Shown: positions 1-9,638, counted from the first letter of the stretch. The stretch is DNA of 64,000 nucleotides from an uncultured Pseudomonadales bacterium (GCA_947259995.1 CAMYOK010000002.1:474881-538880); one strand, 5' to 3'. Notes: a model not told the origin generated them from the letters alone. A program made the numbers and translations.

Positions 1-170
1 ATGCCGGCTCTTGTACCAGCAATCGTACCGTTCACCCCTTCTGCCGCTAGCAGTAAGGTGCCACGCACATCATGGCTTAGCATAGTCTCGCGCAAGGGCT
101 CGCGCAGAGTTTCAAAATCAGGCAGGCGCACAAATTTATACAGTGCCGCCACAACTATAGCAGTCATCAT
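1..170 (-). CDS. trhO: tRNA uridine(34) hydroxylase TrhO (YceA), N-terminal part only
   Basis: Reading the minus strand from the ATG at 168-170 gives a protein starting [19 protein letters not shown] and continuing through a [17 protein letters not shown] stretch. This is the characteristic N-terminus of the rhodanese-domain TrhO/YceA family, which hydroxylates U34 of certain tRNAs towards 5-hydroxyuridine. A purine-rich ribosome site (AAGAGAGG) sits just upstream of the start. Only about 56 residues are inside the window, so the rhodanese domain and its catalytic cysteine cannot be checked. A plus-strand reading frame over the same bases is a shadow. The family call rests on the N-terminal sequence alone. 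Confidence 0.8.
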   Translation of the reverse strand, partial: MMTAIVVAALYKFVRLPDFETLREPLRETMLSHDVRGTLLLAAEGVNGTIAGTRAG

Positions 171-264
171 TAACCTCTCTTGCCGCCTGAATCGTAAATC
201 CAGCGCATAATAGGGTGAAATATTCGAAGAGCATTTTACACGAGTCAGACAATAAACAAACTGC

Positions 265-2079
265 CTACCCTCCTTCATGCTCCCGAATGACTTGCAGGAA
301 GGCCGCACCATACTTCTCTAATTTGCTTTGCCCAACTCCATTAATAGTCAACAGTTGTGCCTCGTTCAACGGCCGGTAGTGCACCATCTCCATTAGGCTA
401 GCATCGTGAAAAATAACGTAAGGCGCCACATCATTTTCGTCAGAGAATTGCTTTCGACACTGACGCAATGCTTCCCAGAGGTCTTTATCGGCATCGGCGA
501 TCGCTTGCGTGCCGCGGGATCTTCGTTGCGGCTTACTTGTAGGCTCTTGTACATCGATGCGCAGGGCGATGGTCTCCTCGCCCTTGAGCAAGCCGCGGGA
601 TTTCTCATTCAGGTGCAAGCCGCCATAGGTTGCGTGATCGACACTCAAATAACCCCGCGCCACAAGCTGGCGAAACACCGAACGCCACGCATTGCCATTG
701 AGCTCCTTGCCTATACCATAGGTGGAAATCAAATGATGGTCATTCTGGATGATCTTATCGCTGTCCGCGCCAAGCAATACATCGATCAAGTAGTTGACGC
801 CGAAACGCTGCCCGGTTCGATACACACAGGAAAGTGCTTTGCGTGAGGCTTCGGTGCCATCCCATGTCGGCACTGGAGCTAGACAGGCGTCGCAGTTACC
901 GCAGGCATTATGGCCGTCCTCGCCAAAGTAATGCAGCAAGGCATGGCGGCGACAACTAGTGATCTCGCACAAGCCGAGCATCGCATCCAGTTTTGCGCGC
1001 TCTATGCGCTTGAATTTTTCATTGCCTTGGGAGGCATCCATCATTTGCCTGAGCATGATAACGTCTTGCAGACCATAGACCATCCATGCGGTTGCTGGTT
1101 CTCCGTCACGGCCAGCGCGCCCTGTCTCTTGATAATAGGCTTCGAGACTCTTCGGCAAGTCTAGATGCACGATAAAGCGCACATCAGGTTTATCGATGCC
1201 CATGCCGAAAGCGATTGTGGCCACGACTATCACACCGTCTTCACGCAGGAAGCGCTGCTGATTCTCTTGCCTCGTCGCGGCACTCAAGCCCGCATGATAA
1301 GGCAGCGCATTGAAACCCTGCTGCACTAACCATGCAGCGGTATCATCGACTTTCTTACGCGACAAACAGTAGACGATGCCTGCATCGGACTCGTGTTCTC
1401 GACGCAAGAAACGCAGCAATTGCTGCCGTGGGTTTTGTTTTTGGGTAATACGATATTGAATATTAGGACGATCGAAACCACTGACAAAATGCTTGGCGTC
1501 TTGCAATCCTAGACGGAGCGCAATCTCTTCGCGGGTATTGGCATCAGCAGTCGCGGTAAGCGCAATGCGGGGCACATCGGGAAACACTTCTTGCAGCAAT
1601 GAAAGCTGCAAATAATCGGCTCTGAAGTCATGCCCCCACTGCGAGACGCAATGCGCCTCGTCGATCGCGAACAACGCCACGGGGATCGACTTTAATAGTT
1701 GCAGAGTGCTCTCTTGGTTCAATCGCTCTGGTGCCACATAGAGCAAATCTAGCGAGTTATCCCTCAGTGAGGCAACCACGCCCCTTTGCTCTTCTGGCGT
1801 TAGCGAGGAGTTTAAGAAACTCGCCTTAACCCCCAACTCGCGCAGGGCATCCACTTGATCTTGCATCAGCGCAATCAGTGGCGACACGATGATGGCAACG
1901 CCCGGGAGCAACAAACCGGGAATCTGATAACACAGCGATTTTCCGCCCCCTGTGGGCATCAAAACCAGGCAATGCCGCCCTTCTAAAAGCTCGGTAATGA
2001 TTTGGCGTTGCGGCTCACGGAAATGATCGTAGCCAAACACATCTTTAAGTGCTTGTTCTGGAGTCTGGATAGATGTCAT
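265..2079 (-). CDS. recQ: ATP-dependent DNA helicase RecQ
   Basis: 3'-5' superfamily 2 DNA helicase for recombination and repair of stalled forks, acting in the cytoplasm. The 604-residue protein is full length for RecQ. Walker A (TGGGKS) is at 43-48, the DEAH box at 140-143, and motif VI ([10 protein letters not shown]) at about 317-326. The RecQ zinc cluster is intact (C376, C393, C396, C399, with CGNCDACL), followed by winged-helix and C-terminal HRDC domains (about 530-604). The ATG is the only well-placed start and aligns with the family N-terminus. It is the last gene before the trhO leader. A strong hairpin at 2134-2167 separates it from the upstream gene, so it is probably transcribed on its own. 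No LexA-like box was seen upstream. Confidence 0.97.
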   Translation of the reverse strand: MTSIQTPEQALKDVFGYDHFREPQRQIITELLEGRHCLVLMPTGGGKSLCYQIPGLLLPGVAIIVSPLIALMQDQVDALRELGVKASFLNSSLTPEEQRGVVASLRDNSLDLLYVAPERLNQESTLQLLKSIPVALFAIDEAHCVSQWGHDFRADYLQLSLLQEVFPDVPRIALTATADANTREEIALRLGLQDAKHFVSGFDRPNIQYRITQKQNPRQQLLRFLRREHESDAGIVYCLSRKKVDDTAAWLVQQGFNALPYHAGLSAATRQENQQRFLREDGVIVVATIAFGMGIDKPDVRFIVHLDLPKSLEAYYQETGRAGRDGEPATAWMVYGLQDVIMLRQMMDASQGNEKFKRIERAKLDAMLGLCEITSCRRHALLHYFGEDGHNACGNCDACLAPVPTWDGTEASRKALSCVYRTGQRFGVNYLIDVLLGADSDKIIQNDHHLISTYGIGKELNGNAWRSVFRQLVARGYLSVDHATYGGLHLNEKSRGLLKGEETIALRIDVQEPTSKPQRRSRGTQAIADADKDLWEALRQCRKQFSDENDVAPYVIFHDASLMEMVHYRPLNEAQLLTINGVGQSKLEKYGAAFLQVIREHEGG

Positions 2080-2133
2080 CGTTCAATTAATTTAGACCGA
2101 GGTGGGTTTACTGTCATAGTAGCTCAAAATAAT

Positions 2134-2167
2134 AACGGCCTGTTCTACATAGGCAGAACAGGCCGTT
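2134..2167 (-). terminator. Perfect 13-bp hairpin terminator
   Basis: The arms 2134-2146 and 2155-2167 are perfectly complementary over 13 bp, with an 8-base loop. On the minus strand the hairpin is followed by a T-rich run (TTATTATTTTG). It lies just past the stop of the minus-strand DUF3014 gene, so it should end that transcript and insulate recQ. Confidence 0.8.
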
Positions 2168-2194
2168 GCTCGAAAGCGCTCTTGTCGCTTTTTT

Positions 2195-3049
2195 CTAATT
2201 GGTCGCCAAGGCTTGTTTAAATTGGCGCAGCGCTAGTTTGAGCTTTTCTGCATTCTGTGGCCCCATACGCAGCAATTGTTTTTCTACGGGGCTAAAACTT
2301 TCGATTTCAGAATCCGCATAGATATACATCACTTTGGGCTTGATTAACTGGAATGGCCCCTGCGCAGTTTGAGCATCCAGCACGGCATCGATGGCTCGCA
2401 CTAAAGCATCATCGAAATCACGATTACGATAACCAATCTCTGCATAAGCCTCTTGGAACAAAGGCTTCATCAAACGATAGATCGCAATGGATTGTTCAGG
2501 GTTTACGGCGGTCAGGCCATCAATTAATGGCGTATAACGCTGATAAGAGACCGTTTGCATTTCAAATAGATTTTCATCTAGTTCACGCACCGCCATGGAC
2601 TGCGGCAAGCGCTTCACTGGGTATTCTAATTGCGGCAAATTACCATCAGCGACGTTTTCGACGAACACCACAAATTTACGAATAACGTCATCAGAAACCA
2701 AAAGACTCAATAGGCGAGTCCCCGTTTCTAAGGCGCCGAGTCTTTCATTGAGCATGTCATCGCTAGCGTTCAAGCTAGGGAGTTCGATGATCTCTTCAGG
2801 CTCCTCGGGTTCAACTGGGGCTTGCACGGCCACCGCAGGAGCCACTGGCGCAGGCACGACTGGCGCGGGCTCTGGTGTAGGAGGAGGTACTTCAACTCTC
2901 TGCACCGGTTCGGGTGCACGAGGAACAGGAGGTGTGAGCTCTACTGTTCTGGTGCCCTCTGGACTTTCAAAGGTGGCCGCCAGGTAGACCAGAAACAGCA
3001 AGCCTATGACGGCAATTGCAGCAATGATGGCCAGACTCTTATTTGGCAT
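2195..3049 (-). CDS. DUF3014 domain protein, membrane-anchored
   Basis: 284-residue protein of unknown function. One hydrophobic segment (about residues 7-25) looks like an uncleaved signal anchor. It is followed by a Pro/Glu/Val-rich linker (about 35-90), which would extend from the membrane, and a mostly helical C-terminal domain of about 190 residues that resembles DUF3014. That domain carries the PLFQEAYAEIGY and DDALVRAIDAVL segments I associate with the family. Topology suggests a periplasmic C-terminal domain. It ends in its own terminator. No function is proposed; the DUF assignment is from memory of the family pattern. Confidence 0.75.
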   Translation of the reverse strand: MPNKSLAIIAAIAVIGLLFLVYLAATFESPEGTRTVELTPPVPRAPEPVQRVEVPPPTPEPAPVVPAPVAPAVAVQAPVEPEEPEEIIELPSLNASDDMLNERLGALETGTRLLSLLVSDDVIRKFVVFVENVADGNLPQLEYPVKRLPQSMAVRELDENLFEMQTVSYQRYTPLIDGLTAVNPEQSIAIYRLMKPLFQEAYAEIGYRNRDFDDALVRAIDAVLDAQTAQGPFQLIKPKVMYIYADSEIESFSPVEKQLLRMGPQNAEKLKLALRQFKQALATN

Positions 3050-3196
3050 GAACTTCCCCGATTGATCAGTAGTTTAGAAACCATGGACTTTACAAGGTGG
3101 GCATTCTTGCACAGCCCCCTAGTAGCGGCAAGCTAGAGCCAATGAAATCAGCATCTTGTCCACAATTGCCATTTTTTCGGCCCATTTAGCGGTGCC

Positions 3197-3754
3197 TTAA
3201 CGCCAAAACAGTACAACTAAGCCCAGCACCAAGAACATCAAAGCCGCTATCGTGTGCACTAAACGCACAGGCATTTTGTCAGCGATCTTGTTGCCTAAGA
3301 TAACCGCGGGAACATTGGCAAGCAACATTCCGACAGTGGTGCCTAAAACCACGCTGTATAGCGCTTGATAATTCGCGGCCAAGGCCACTGTTGCCACCTG
3401 GGTTTTGTCGCCCATCTCGGCTAAAAAGAATGCCACTAACGTGGCAAGAAATACCCCTTGCTTCACCAAGGCGGCATCCTCTTCTGCAAACTTATCTGGA
3501 ATCAGGGTCCACACAGCCATAGCGATGAACGAGCCACCAAGAAGCCATTGCAGGGTTTGTGGGGAAACCAAGGTGGTAATCCAAGTTCCAAAGATACCAG
3601 CTAGACCATGGTTGGCGATGGTCGCGACGAGAATGCCCAAAACAATTGGCCAAGGCTTGCGATACTTAGCGGCCAAAATAAAAGCTAATAACTGAGTTTT
3701 ATCACCGATCTCTGCTAACGCCACTAATCCTGTGGAAACCAAAAACGCTTCCAT
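3197..3754 (-). CDS. GDT1/TMEM165 family divalent cation exporter (UPF0016), MneA-like
   Basis: 185-residue inner-membrane protein with two homologous halves, each carrying the family motif E-x-G-D-K-T (EIGDKT at 15-20 and EMGDKT at 113-118). Six hydrophobic segments are visible. The family exports Mn2+ or Ca2+, and the Vibrio homologue MneA is a manganese exporter, so the likely role is protection against manganese excess. The start is supported by a GAGAGGAT ribosome site. Only about 50 bases separate it from the TPR gene upstream, too little for a yybP-ykoY manganese riboswitch, and none was seen. Substrate is inferred from the family. Confidence 0.9.
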   Translation of the reverse strand: MEAFLVSTGLVALAEIGDKTQLLAFILAAKYRKPWPIVLGILVATIANHGLAGIFGTWITTLVSPQTLQWLLGGSFIAMAVWTLIPDKFAEEDAALVKQGVFLATLVAFFLAEMGDKTQVATVALAANYQALYSVVLGTTVGMLLANVPAVILGNKIADKMPVRLVHTIAALMFLVLGLVVLFWR

Positions 3755-3802
3755 GCCATCCTCTCAAGTTTTTACACGGGCGCCTATAGTAGCTTTGTTA
3801 CG

Positions 3803-4858
3803 CTACCAACGCATTACACTGCGGCGATAATTGCGATTGATATTCACCTGCATCGTGCGCAGCTCTTCGAGCCGCGCCGGCGCAGCGCCATCGTTACCCG
3901 TTTGCAGGCGCGGCTGCGCATCGATCAAGGCTTGTAAGTCGTCAATGGTGCGATCTAAAGATGAGACCGCTATTTGCACGCGATCTCGATACAGGCTTCT
4001 CTGCATTTCATACTCGCGATACTCTGGGTTTTCTCGCCGCACGGTTCCGCAGCTTTGCGACACCTGACCAGAGGCAGACACTACCTCTCGACAAACGTAC
4101 TCTGAGACATAACGCTGTACAGGACGCTGCAATCGAATTGGAATCGTGTTCATGGCGTAATCGGCGACTTGTGCTTCGGCGTAAGCCTTGGCATAGAGCA
4201 GATCGAATCGAGTCTGAGTGCGCATACTATCGTCAGCCTCTGCTGTCGCCAATTCAGGACCTAGCGCTACCGAGTAGATATTCTGCAGCCTTTCGATATC
4301 ACGCATATTCGCCAAAGCACTGCGTTGCATTAAATTGCCTCGCACCGCCTGTATCTTCCATTCTCCAAATGCCAATGCCGCATCGGCATAGGCTTGCGTG
4401 CCAGGTGCATAAATACGGGTACTAAGATGCAGGGCCAAATGCATCTTGTCGTCGGCAAGGTCCCACTCCCCTGCCGCTTTGTAGGCATTAAGCAATTGCG
4501 TCAGAATCTCCAACTGCCCCGCACTATAGAGCCCGTCACTGATGCGCGTGATATTCAATGCCCGTTCGAACACATTGGCTGCAGATTGAAACTGACCTAG
4601 CTCCATGTAGAAGCGGCCCAAATCGTTGAGCACTTCGATGAGGTTGACATCGTAGGGACCAAGTTCGCTCTCGATTGCCATCAACTCCTGCTCAAACCTT
4701 GTCACTTGCTGACTCACTGCAAGCGCCGTCTCTGGGTCTATTAGAGGCTCGCTGGGCACTTCATCGGCATCCTGTGAGGCATAGGCAGCACTTGCCAATG
4801 CCACGCATAGACCTAGTAAAAGGCCTACAATTGCCGTTTTTCGAATAAAATTAGCCAT
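3803..4858 (-). CDS. Secreted tetratricopeptide-repeat protein
   Basis: 351 residues. Residues 1-27 form a typical signal peptide (basic start, LLLGLCVALASAAYA, cleavage after ASA/AYA). At least one canonical TPR (about 74-111, with LNDLGRFYMELGQFQSAANVFERAL split over two helices) is visible, and more degenerate helical pairs follow. The C-terminal third has a Cys pair within about 17 residues and a basic, coil-like end. This suggests a periplasmic protein-protein interaction adaptor, but no partner can be named. It is divergent from the lectin-like gene across 170 bases that must hold both promoters. Confidence 0.75.
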   Translation of the reverse strand: MANFIRKTAIVGLLLGLCVALASAAYASQDADEVPSEPLIDPETALAVSQQVTRFEQELMAIESELGPYDVNLIEVLNDLGRFYMELGQFQSAANVFERALNITRISDGLYSAGQLEILTQLLNAYKAAGEWDLADDKMHLALHLSTRIYAPGTQAYADAALAFGEWKIQAVRGNLMQRSALANMRDIERLQNIYSVALGPELATAEADDSMRTQTRFDLLYAKAYAEAQVADYAMNTIPIRLQRPVQRYVSEYVCREVVSASGQVSQSCGTVRRENPEYREYEMQRSLYRDRVQIAVSSLDRTIDDLQALIDAQPRLQTGNDGAAPARLEELRTMQVNINRNYRRSVMRW

Positions 4859-5028
4859 AGAGTTTCACTTTTTACTCTTGCCTCTTAATACTTAACGTAC
4901 AAGTCACACTTTCGTTGACGTGCTTACACTGCACAGGTCACACTAAGACCGGCCCCCACCCTAAACACGTCCCGCTTCATTGACCAAATCAGAACATTAA
5001 CTGGGGGACCTTAGCAAGGAGACCGAAA

Positions 5029-5673
5029 ATGAAAAAATTTTTACTGACAGCCTCGGTAATTGCGCTTGCGAGCGTCAGCACTTTGAACTACTCACAAGAT
5101 AATTCAATGAGTTTCTTCATTACCAGTGTTGGTTCAGGAGATGGAGGCAATCTAGGCGGACTACAAGGTGCAGATGCCCATTGTGCCGCGCTTGCCACTG
5201 CCGTAGGCGCTGGTGGCAAAACTTGGGCCGCCTATCTAAGCACACAAGCCTCTGGTGGTCGTCCTGGGATCAATGCGCGAGACCGCATCGGAAGTGGCCC
5301 TTGGTATAACGCCAAAGGTGTAATGGTTGCCGCGAACGTAGAGCAACTACACAGTGAGGCCGCCATGACTGGCAAAGAAAACTCGCTAACCGAAGCGGGA
5401 AATATGGTAAATGGCCGCGGCGACACTCCGAACACGCATGATATTCTGACCGGCTCTCAGCTCGACGGTACCGCGTTTCCAGAGGGCACACAGCTAACCT
5501 GTAACGATTGGACAAGCAATAGCGAGGGGAGTGCCCAAGTCGGACATCACGACCGTCAAGGCGGCGGTGCAAACCCAACGTCCTTCAACAGTGCGCATGC
5601 CAGCCGTAGTTGTAGCCAAGAAGACTTAATCGCCACCGGTGGTAATGGCTATTTTTACTGTTTTGCCTACTAA
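5029..5673 (+). CDS. Secreted lectin-like (endostatin/C-type-lectin fold) protein
   Basis: 214 residues with a signal peptide at 1-22 (MKKFLLTASVIALASVSTLN) and an excellent AAGGAG ribosome site. The mature part has the pattern of bacterial proteins annotated as lectins with an endostatin-like C-type-lectin fold: an N-terminal FFITSVGSGDGGNLGGL, then GADAHCAALA, TWAAYLS and the C-terminal NGYFYCFAY. Four cysteines (in HCAAL, LTCND, SRSCSQ and FYCFA) could form two disulfides. Ligand is unknown. It is likely exported, with a strong terminator directly downstream, so probably monocistronic. Confidence 0.75.
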   Translation: MKKFLLTASVIALASVSTLNYSQDNSMSFFITSVGSGDGGNLGGLQGADAHCAALATAVGAGGKTWAAYLSTQASGGRPGINARDRIGSGPWYNAKGVMVAANVEQLHSEAAMTGKENSLTEAGNMVNGRGDTPNTHDILTGSQLDGTAFPEGTQLTCNDWTSNSEGSAQVGHHDRQGGGANPTSFNSAHASRSCSQEDLIATGGNGYFYCFAY

Positions 5674-5678
5674 CTGTC

Positions 5679-5716
5679 TTGCGGCGCCTCTACCTCGTGG
5701 CGCCGCAATTTTTCTT
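5679..5716 (+). terminator. Rho-independent terminator of the lectin-like gene
   Basis: Arms 5679-5688 and 5699-5708 form a perfect 10-bp GC-rich stem (TTGCGGCGCC) with a 10-base loop, followed by TTTTTCTT. It begins six bases after the stop codon of the lectin-like gene. Confidence 0.9.
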
Positions 5717-5744
5717 AACTTATTAGTAAGTTGTGGAACCAAGC

Positions 5745-6683
5745 ATGGAATTTAAGGACTACTACAAAATTTTAGGAGTCAACGCAGACGCGGACTTAAA
5801 AACCATCAAAACCGCGTATCGAAAACTAGCGAGAACCTATCATCCCGATGTCAGCGAGCACGATGATGCAGAGAAAAAATTCAAGGAAGTCGCAGAAGCC
5901 TATGAAGTGCTTAGCGATGACACTAAACGTAGCGAATACGACCAATTACGCCAATACGGCTCACAAGGTCCGCAGTTCGAACCCCCACCAGGCTGGCAAA
6001 GCCAAGCCAATTCTCGTGCGGGCCAACACAATGATTTCTCAGATTTTTTTGAAAACATATTCGGCGGTGCACGCGCACAAGGCGCACACCAAAACCAATC
6101 AGGTTTTGGCGGCCAGCGTGGACGAGACATAGAAGTCGAGATGCCGCTATTTTTAGAAGACACTCTGTCCGATGCGGCACGCGCCATTGAATATTCACTC
6201 CCCCATTACACGGAACAAGGGCAACGAGAAGACATCCACAAGACTCTTAAAGTGAAAATTCCAGCCGGTGTCAATGATGGCGAACGCATCCGCCTGAAGG
6301 GACAAGGTGGACCCGGAGTAGGCAATAGCCCGGCTGGTGACTTATATCTTCGCATTCGTTTGATCCCTCATCCGCTGTACGATCTTAGCGGGCATGACTT
6401 GAGTATTGTGGTACCTGTGACTCCTTGGGAGGCGGCGCTGGGTACGACACTGACCGTTCCGACACTCCATGGGAGAATCAAACTAACAATCAAAGCCAAT
6501 AGCCAAAGTGGCCAACGCCTGCGTATTAAAGGCAAAGGCCTGCGGACGCGTAATGGCAACGCAGACCTTTTTGCTGTACTGAAAATAGTGATCCCCGAAA
6601 CTGCTAGCGACCAGGAACAAGAGTTATGGCGCAATCTAGCAACTCAATCAAACTTTAACCCTCGCCAAGAGTGGGAGGCGTAA
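5745..6683 (+). CDS. cbpA: DnaJ-family co-chaperone CbpA
   Basis: Curved-DNA-binding J-domain protein that stimulates DnaK. The start is placed at the ATG at 5745 because MEFKDYYKILGV matches the CbpA N-terminus; a GTG four codons upstream would also be in frame. The J domain spans about 1-66 with HPD at 33-35. A Gly/Phe-rich linker follows (about 85-128), then the two C-terminal beta domains (about 130-312) without the DnaJ zinc finger, which identifies CbpA rather than DnaJ. Length 312 is normal. It is followed after one base by the cbpM-like gene, the usual cbpAM operon. Confidence 0.95.
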   Translation: MEFKDYYKILGVNADADLKTIKTAYRKLARTYHPDVSEHDDAEKKFKEVAEAYEVLSDDTKRSEYDQLRQYGSQGPQFEPPPGWQSQANSRAGQHNDFSDFFENIFGGARAQGAHQNQSGFGGQRGRDIEVEMPLFLEDTLSDAARAIEYSLPHYTEQGQREDIHKTLKVKIPAGVNDGERIRLKGQGGPGVGNSPAGDLYLRIRLIPHPLYDLSGHDLSIVVPVTPWEAALGTTLTVPTLHGRIKLTIKANSQSGQRLRIKGKGLRTRNGNADLFAVLKIVIPETASDQEQELWRNLATQSNFNPRQEWEA

Positions 6684-6684
6684 C

Positions 6685-6990
6685 ATGCAGATTGAATACT
6701 CTGTCAGCATTAACCTAGATGAAGCATGCCTCGAAATAGGAATCGAGTATGAGCAAGTCTATGCCATCGTGGAGAACGGCATCATTGAACCCGAAGGCGC
6801 TCAGCCAGATAACTGGTTATTTGATCTCGATATGATTTGCCGTGCCAAGCGGGCGATTCGTTTGCAGCGAGACTTACAGCTAGACTGGTCTGCCATTGCA
6901 CTCTTAGTGTCACTTCTCGATGAGCGTGATAGATTACGCGCTGACAATGATCAGTTACGATCGCAACTTGAGAAATTCATCCCTAACTAA
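6685..6990 (+). CDS. cbpM: Chaperone modulator CbpM-like protein
   Basis: 101 residues. The gene begins one base after the cbpA stop, so the two are almost certainly co-translated. The N-terminal half has a MerR-like helix-turn-helix pattern (INLDEACLEIGIEYEQVYAI, residues 9-28) and the C-terminal part is a coiled coil (RLRADNDQLRSQLEKF), as in CbpM. CbpM binds the J domain of CbpA and blocks its co-chaperone and DNA-binding activity. The call rests on size, the two-part layout and the neighbouring cbpA. Confidence 0.88.
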   Translation: MQIEYSVSINLDEACLEIGIEYEQVYAIVENGIIEPEGAQPDNWLFDLDMICRAKRAIRLQRDLQLDWSAIALLVSLLDERDRLRADNDQLRSQLEKFIPN

Positions 6991-7017
6991 ATCCCAAAGG
7001 AATCTATCTAATTTTAT

Positions 7018-7485
7018 ATGGCCGTTGAGATCGAAAGAAAATACCTAGTAATCCACGACAGACTCCCCCCATTAGAGAAAGGTGAGTTGATTGTGCAAAG
7101 TTATATCCCCACTCTTAATAACAGTACCGTACGAATTCGCCTATACGGCACAACGGCATTTCTAACTCTGAAAGGGCCAACGCAAGGCATTAGCCGCGCG
7201 GAATTCGAATACCCCATCCCGGCAACTGACGCTCATGAAATGCTCACGCAGGTATGCGCGCCAGGGGCTATCGAGAAGCATCGTTATAAGGTGCTACATG
7301 ATGGAATGGTGTGGGAGATCGATGTATTCGAAGGCCTTAATAAAGGGCTAGTTCTTGCAGAAATTGAGTTAGAATCGGAGGCACAGCACTATACAATTCC
7401 TGATTGGATCGGCGCCGATGTCAGCGCAGACATCCGATTTTCTAATCAATCCTTAATGAAGTCGCCTTGGCCAACATGGAAATAA
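7018..7485 (+). CDS. CYTH-domain triphosphatase
   Basis: 155-residue single-domain CYTH (class IV adenylate cyclase / thiamine triphosphatase) protein. The ExExK metal and phosphate motif is at the N-terminus (E4, E6, K8). Later basic and acidic strands expected for the tunnel fold are present, including VRIRLY, FLTLKGP, IEKHRYKV and LAEIELESE. Bacterial single-domain CYTH proteins are usually inorganic triphosphatases, so hydrolysis of tripolyphosphate is more likely than cAMP synthesis. It follows cbpM by 27 bases and may be in the same transcript. The substrate is inferred. Confidence 0.9.
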   Translation: MAVEIERKYLVIHDRLPPLEKGELIVQSYIPTLNNSTVRIRLYGTTAFLTLKGPTQGISRAEFEYPIPATDAHEMLTQVCAPGAIEKHRYKVLHDGMVWEIDVFEGLNKGLVLAEIELESEAQHYTIPDWIGADVSADIRFSNQSLMKSPWPTWK

Positions 7486-7587
7486 CCGGCCTTTTGCGAT
7501 TGTCACATAAACGACACTACTGAGTAATCCCCCTGTCATTTAACTCTATTATCGTGTGCGTCATCTTGATTACATGAGGTGACGAGC

Positions 7588-8415
7588 ATGAGTGCAGCAA
7601 ATAATGCTAGCCCGCTGAAAAACCCTTTAAAATATCGCGCGATTTTTCTTTCCGATATCCATCTCGGATTCAAAGGCTGCCAAGCCGACTACCTTCTAGA
7701 CTTTCTCCATCGTACCGACTGCGAGTTTCTCTACCTAGTCGGCGACATTTTCGATGGCTGGGAAATGAAAAAGAAATCTTATTGGCCTGCATCTCATCAA
7801 GCAGTTGTGAATGCAATTTTGAAAAAAGCAGCCAAAGGCACACGCATCATTTACACACCCGGGAACCACGATGAAAGTGCACGGCACTATTGTGGGCATA
7901 GCTTTGATAACATCGAGATCAACGACACGGCGATTCATACAACCGCTGACAACAGAAAGTTATTAGTCTTACATGGCGACCAATTCGATTCCGTCGTGAA
8001 GTACAGCCCCTTCCTTTCTAAAGTCGGCAGCTCAATGTACACACACCTACTATTCATGAACCGTATCATCAATGCTGCGCGACGTTTAGTCGGCCTGCCG
8101 TACTGGTCATTAGCCGCTCATTTAAAACACAAAGTCAAAAATGTTGTGAGCTACATCGGCAAGTTTGAAGAGGCGGTAGTCGAGTCCGCGCGCATGGAGA
8201 AAGTTCAAGGGGTCGTTTGTGGGCACATCCATCATGCTGAGATGACGATGTTTGAAGATATCCTCTATTGCAACACGGGTGACTGGGTTGAAAGCTGCAC
8301 CGCCATGGTCGAAGGCCATAATGGACAACTGCAGATCCTGAAATGGACAGATCAGTCCGAGCGCCTAAAGGACGACCGGGGCACGCAGGCAGAGCCCGCT
8401 CTGAACGCTGCCTAA
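7588..8415 (+). CDS. LpxH-like UDP-2,3-diacylglucosamine diphosphatase family metallophosphatase
   Basis: Calcineurin-like phosphoesterase of 275 residues. The start is set at the ATG at 7588 because AGGTGA lies five bases upstream; an in-frame GTG at 7579 falls inside that site. The metal ligands are in order: SDIH (D23, H25), GDIFD (D53), GNHD (92-95), HGDQFD (129-134) and a GHIHH near the C-terminus. The layout fits the LpxH-type lipid A branch (removal of UMP from UDP-2,3-diacylglucosamine) but the protein is longer than E. coli LpxH. It could be the main LpxH or a paralogue acting on another phosphodiester. Confidence 0.8.
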   Translation: MSAANNASPLKNPLKYRAIFLSDIHLGFKGCQADYLLDFLHRTDCEFLYLVGDIFDGWEMKKKSYWPASHQAVVNAILKKAAKGTRIIYTPGNHDESARHYCGHSFDNIEINDTAIHTTADNRKLLVLHGDQFDSVVKYSPFLSKVGSSMYTHLLFMNRIINAARRLVGLPYWSLAAHLKHKVKNVVSYIGKFEEAVVESARMEKVQGVVCGHIHHAEMTMFEDILYCNTGDWVESCTAMVEGHNGQLQILKWTDQSERLKDDRGTQAEPALNAA

Positions 8416-8507
8416 AGGCATTTGTTCTCATTTTGCTGTTTTCAATAAAGACGCAGGGTATACTTGCTCAAGCACGACGATTATAAAACATCAAAAAGAG
8501 AATAATA

Positions 8508-9638
8508 ATGAGAACATCTACACGCCGATTCTTAACCGGGGCCGCGATCGTGTGCCTTCCGCTTCTTAGCCTCAACACCTACTCTGCAGAGGTAGTCCTA
8601 GGCCCTGTGGGCCCGAGCCCTTACGACATCATACCTGCTTGGCACAAGCCTTTTGCCGAGCCCGGTTTCGCCTTTGGCGGCAACTCGGGAGTACAGTCCG
8701 AATCGCCAGACCGCTTGCTCGTGGCCATGCGCGGCGAAGCACGCCTTCCCCAACCGATTCCCTCAGAGTATGCCGGTTATGCGGGCTCGTTAGGCATTAA
8801 TGTTCTAACAGATACCGAACTGAGAACTTGGAAAAATTGCCTCTATGAACTGGACGGTGATGGCAACATCATCACTATCTGGAATCAATGGGATGTGCTT
8901 TGCGAGAACTCCGAGGGCCCCGGCCCCCACCGAATTCGCGTCAACCCTTACGACCCTGAGCGTCATGTATGGGTAATCAACGAGACCTTCCATACTATTT
9001 ATGTCTTCAGCAATGATGGCAGCGAATTGATCATGACCTTAGGAGAGAAACACGTTCCAGGGTCTGACAAGACGCATTTCGCACGCCCACAAGATGTCGC
9101 GTTCCTGCCCGATGGTCGCGTGTTGATTGCGGATGGATTGGACAATCATCGTATCGTTGTTCTGGACAGCGACTACGACTATCTCACAGAGTTCGGTAGC
9201 TTTGGCACCGAGCCAGGGCAATTCAATGGCGTACACTCTGTGCAAGCTGGGCCCGGTGGGCTGATCTTTGGCCTCGACCGCTCAGGTGGCCGCGTTAATG
9301 TATTCCGCACAACAGATGACCCCGCCGTTTTCGACCTCGTCGACACTTGGACCGGTTTTAGCTTGCCGCTAGACATGATCGTCAACGAAGATGCCGTATG
9401 GATGACAGACCTCAACCCCCTGCGCTTCGTGAAATTAGACTTCGAAGGTAATCGACTCTATTCATGGGTGGTAGAGCGAGATGGCCCTACTGGTTTTCTA
9501 GAAGTGCATGCCTTTACTGTAGATTCAGACCTCAACCTTTATGGCGGGGACAACCAATACGGCCGCACGCAGAAGATGGTGCCAAAGCCGGGTGTAGACC
9601 CTGACCTATTAATCAAGACGCCTTGGTACCAACGTTAA
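8508..9638 (+). CDS. Secreted NHL-repeat beta-propeller protein
   Basis: 376 residues with a signal peptide (about 1-27, ending SLNTYSA). The mature protein contains NHL-type repeats, for example ARPQDVAFLPDGRVLIADG, DNHRIVVLDSDYDYLTEFG and QFNGVHSVQAGPGGLIFGLD, giving a six-bladed propeller. Similar proteins are common in marine gammaproteobacteria and relate distantly to the peptidylglycine-lyase propellers, but no catalytic residues can be assigned with confidence. A GAGAATAATA leader precedes the ATG. A 20-base hairpin just after the stop probably ends transcription. Confidence 0.8.
   Translation: MRTSTRRFLTGAAIVCLPLLSLNTYSAEVVLGPVGPSPYDIIPAWHKPFAEPGFAFGGNSGVQSESPDRLLVAMRGEARLPQPIPSEYAGYAGSLGINVLTDTELRTWKNCLYELDGDGNIITIWNQWDVLCENSEGPGPHRIRVNPYDPERHVWVINETFHTIYVFSNDGSELIMTLGEKHVPGSDKTHFARPQDVAFLPDGRVLIADGLDNHRIVVLDSDYDYLTEFGSFGTEPGQFNGVHSVQAGPGGLIFGLDRSGGRVNVFRTTDDPAVFDLVDTWTGFSLPLDMIVNEDAVWMTDLNPLRFVKLDFEGNRLYSWVVERDGPTGFLEVHAFTVDSDLNLYGGDNQYGRTQKMVPKPGVDPDLLIKTPWYQR

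Noticed and set aside
1..210. Plus-strand open frame of 69 residues at the window edge
   Set aside because: It lies antisense to the well-supported trhO N-terminus and has no family resemblance.
3755..3802. Possible manganese riboswitch upstream of the GDT1-type exporter
   Set aside because: The gap to the upstream gene is under 50 bases, too short for a yybP-ykoY element, and no matching loop motifs are present.
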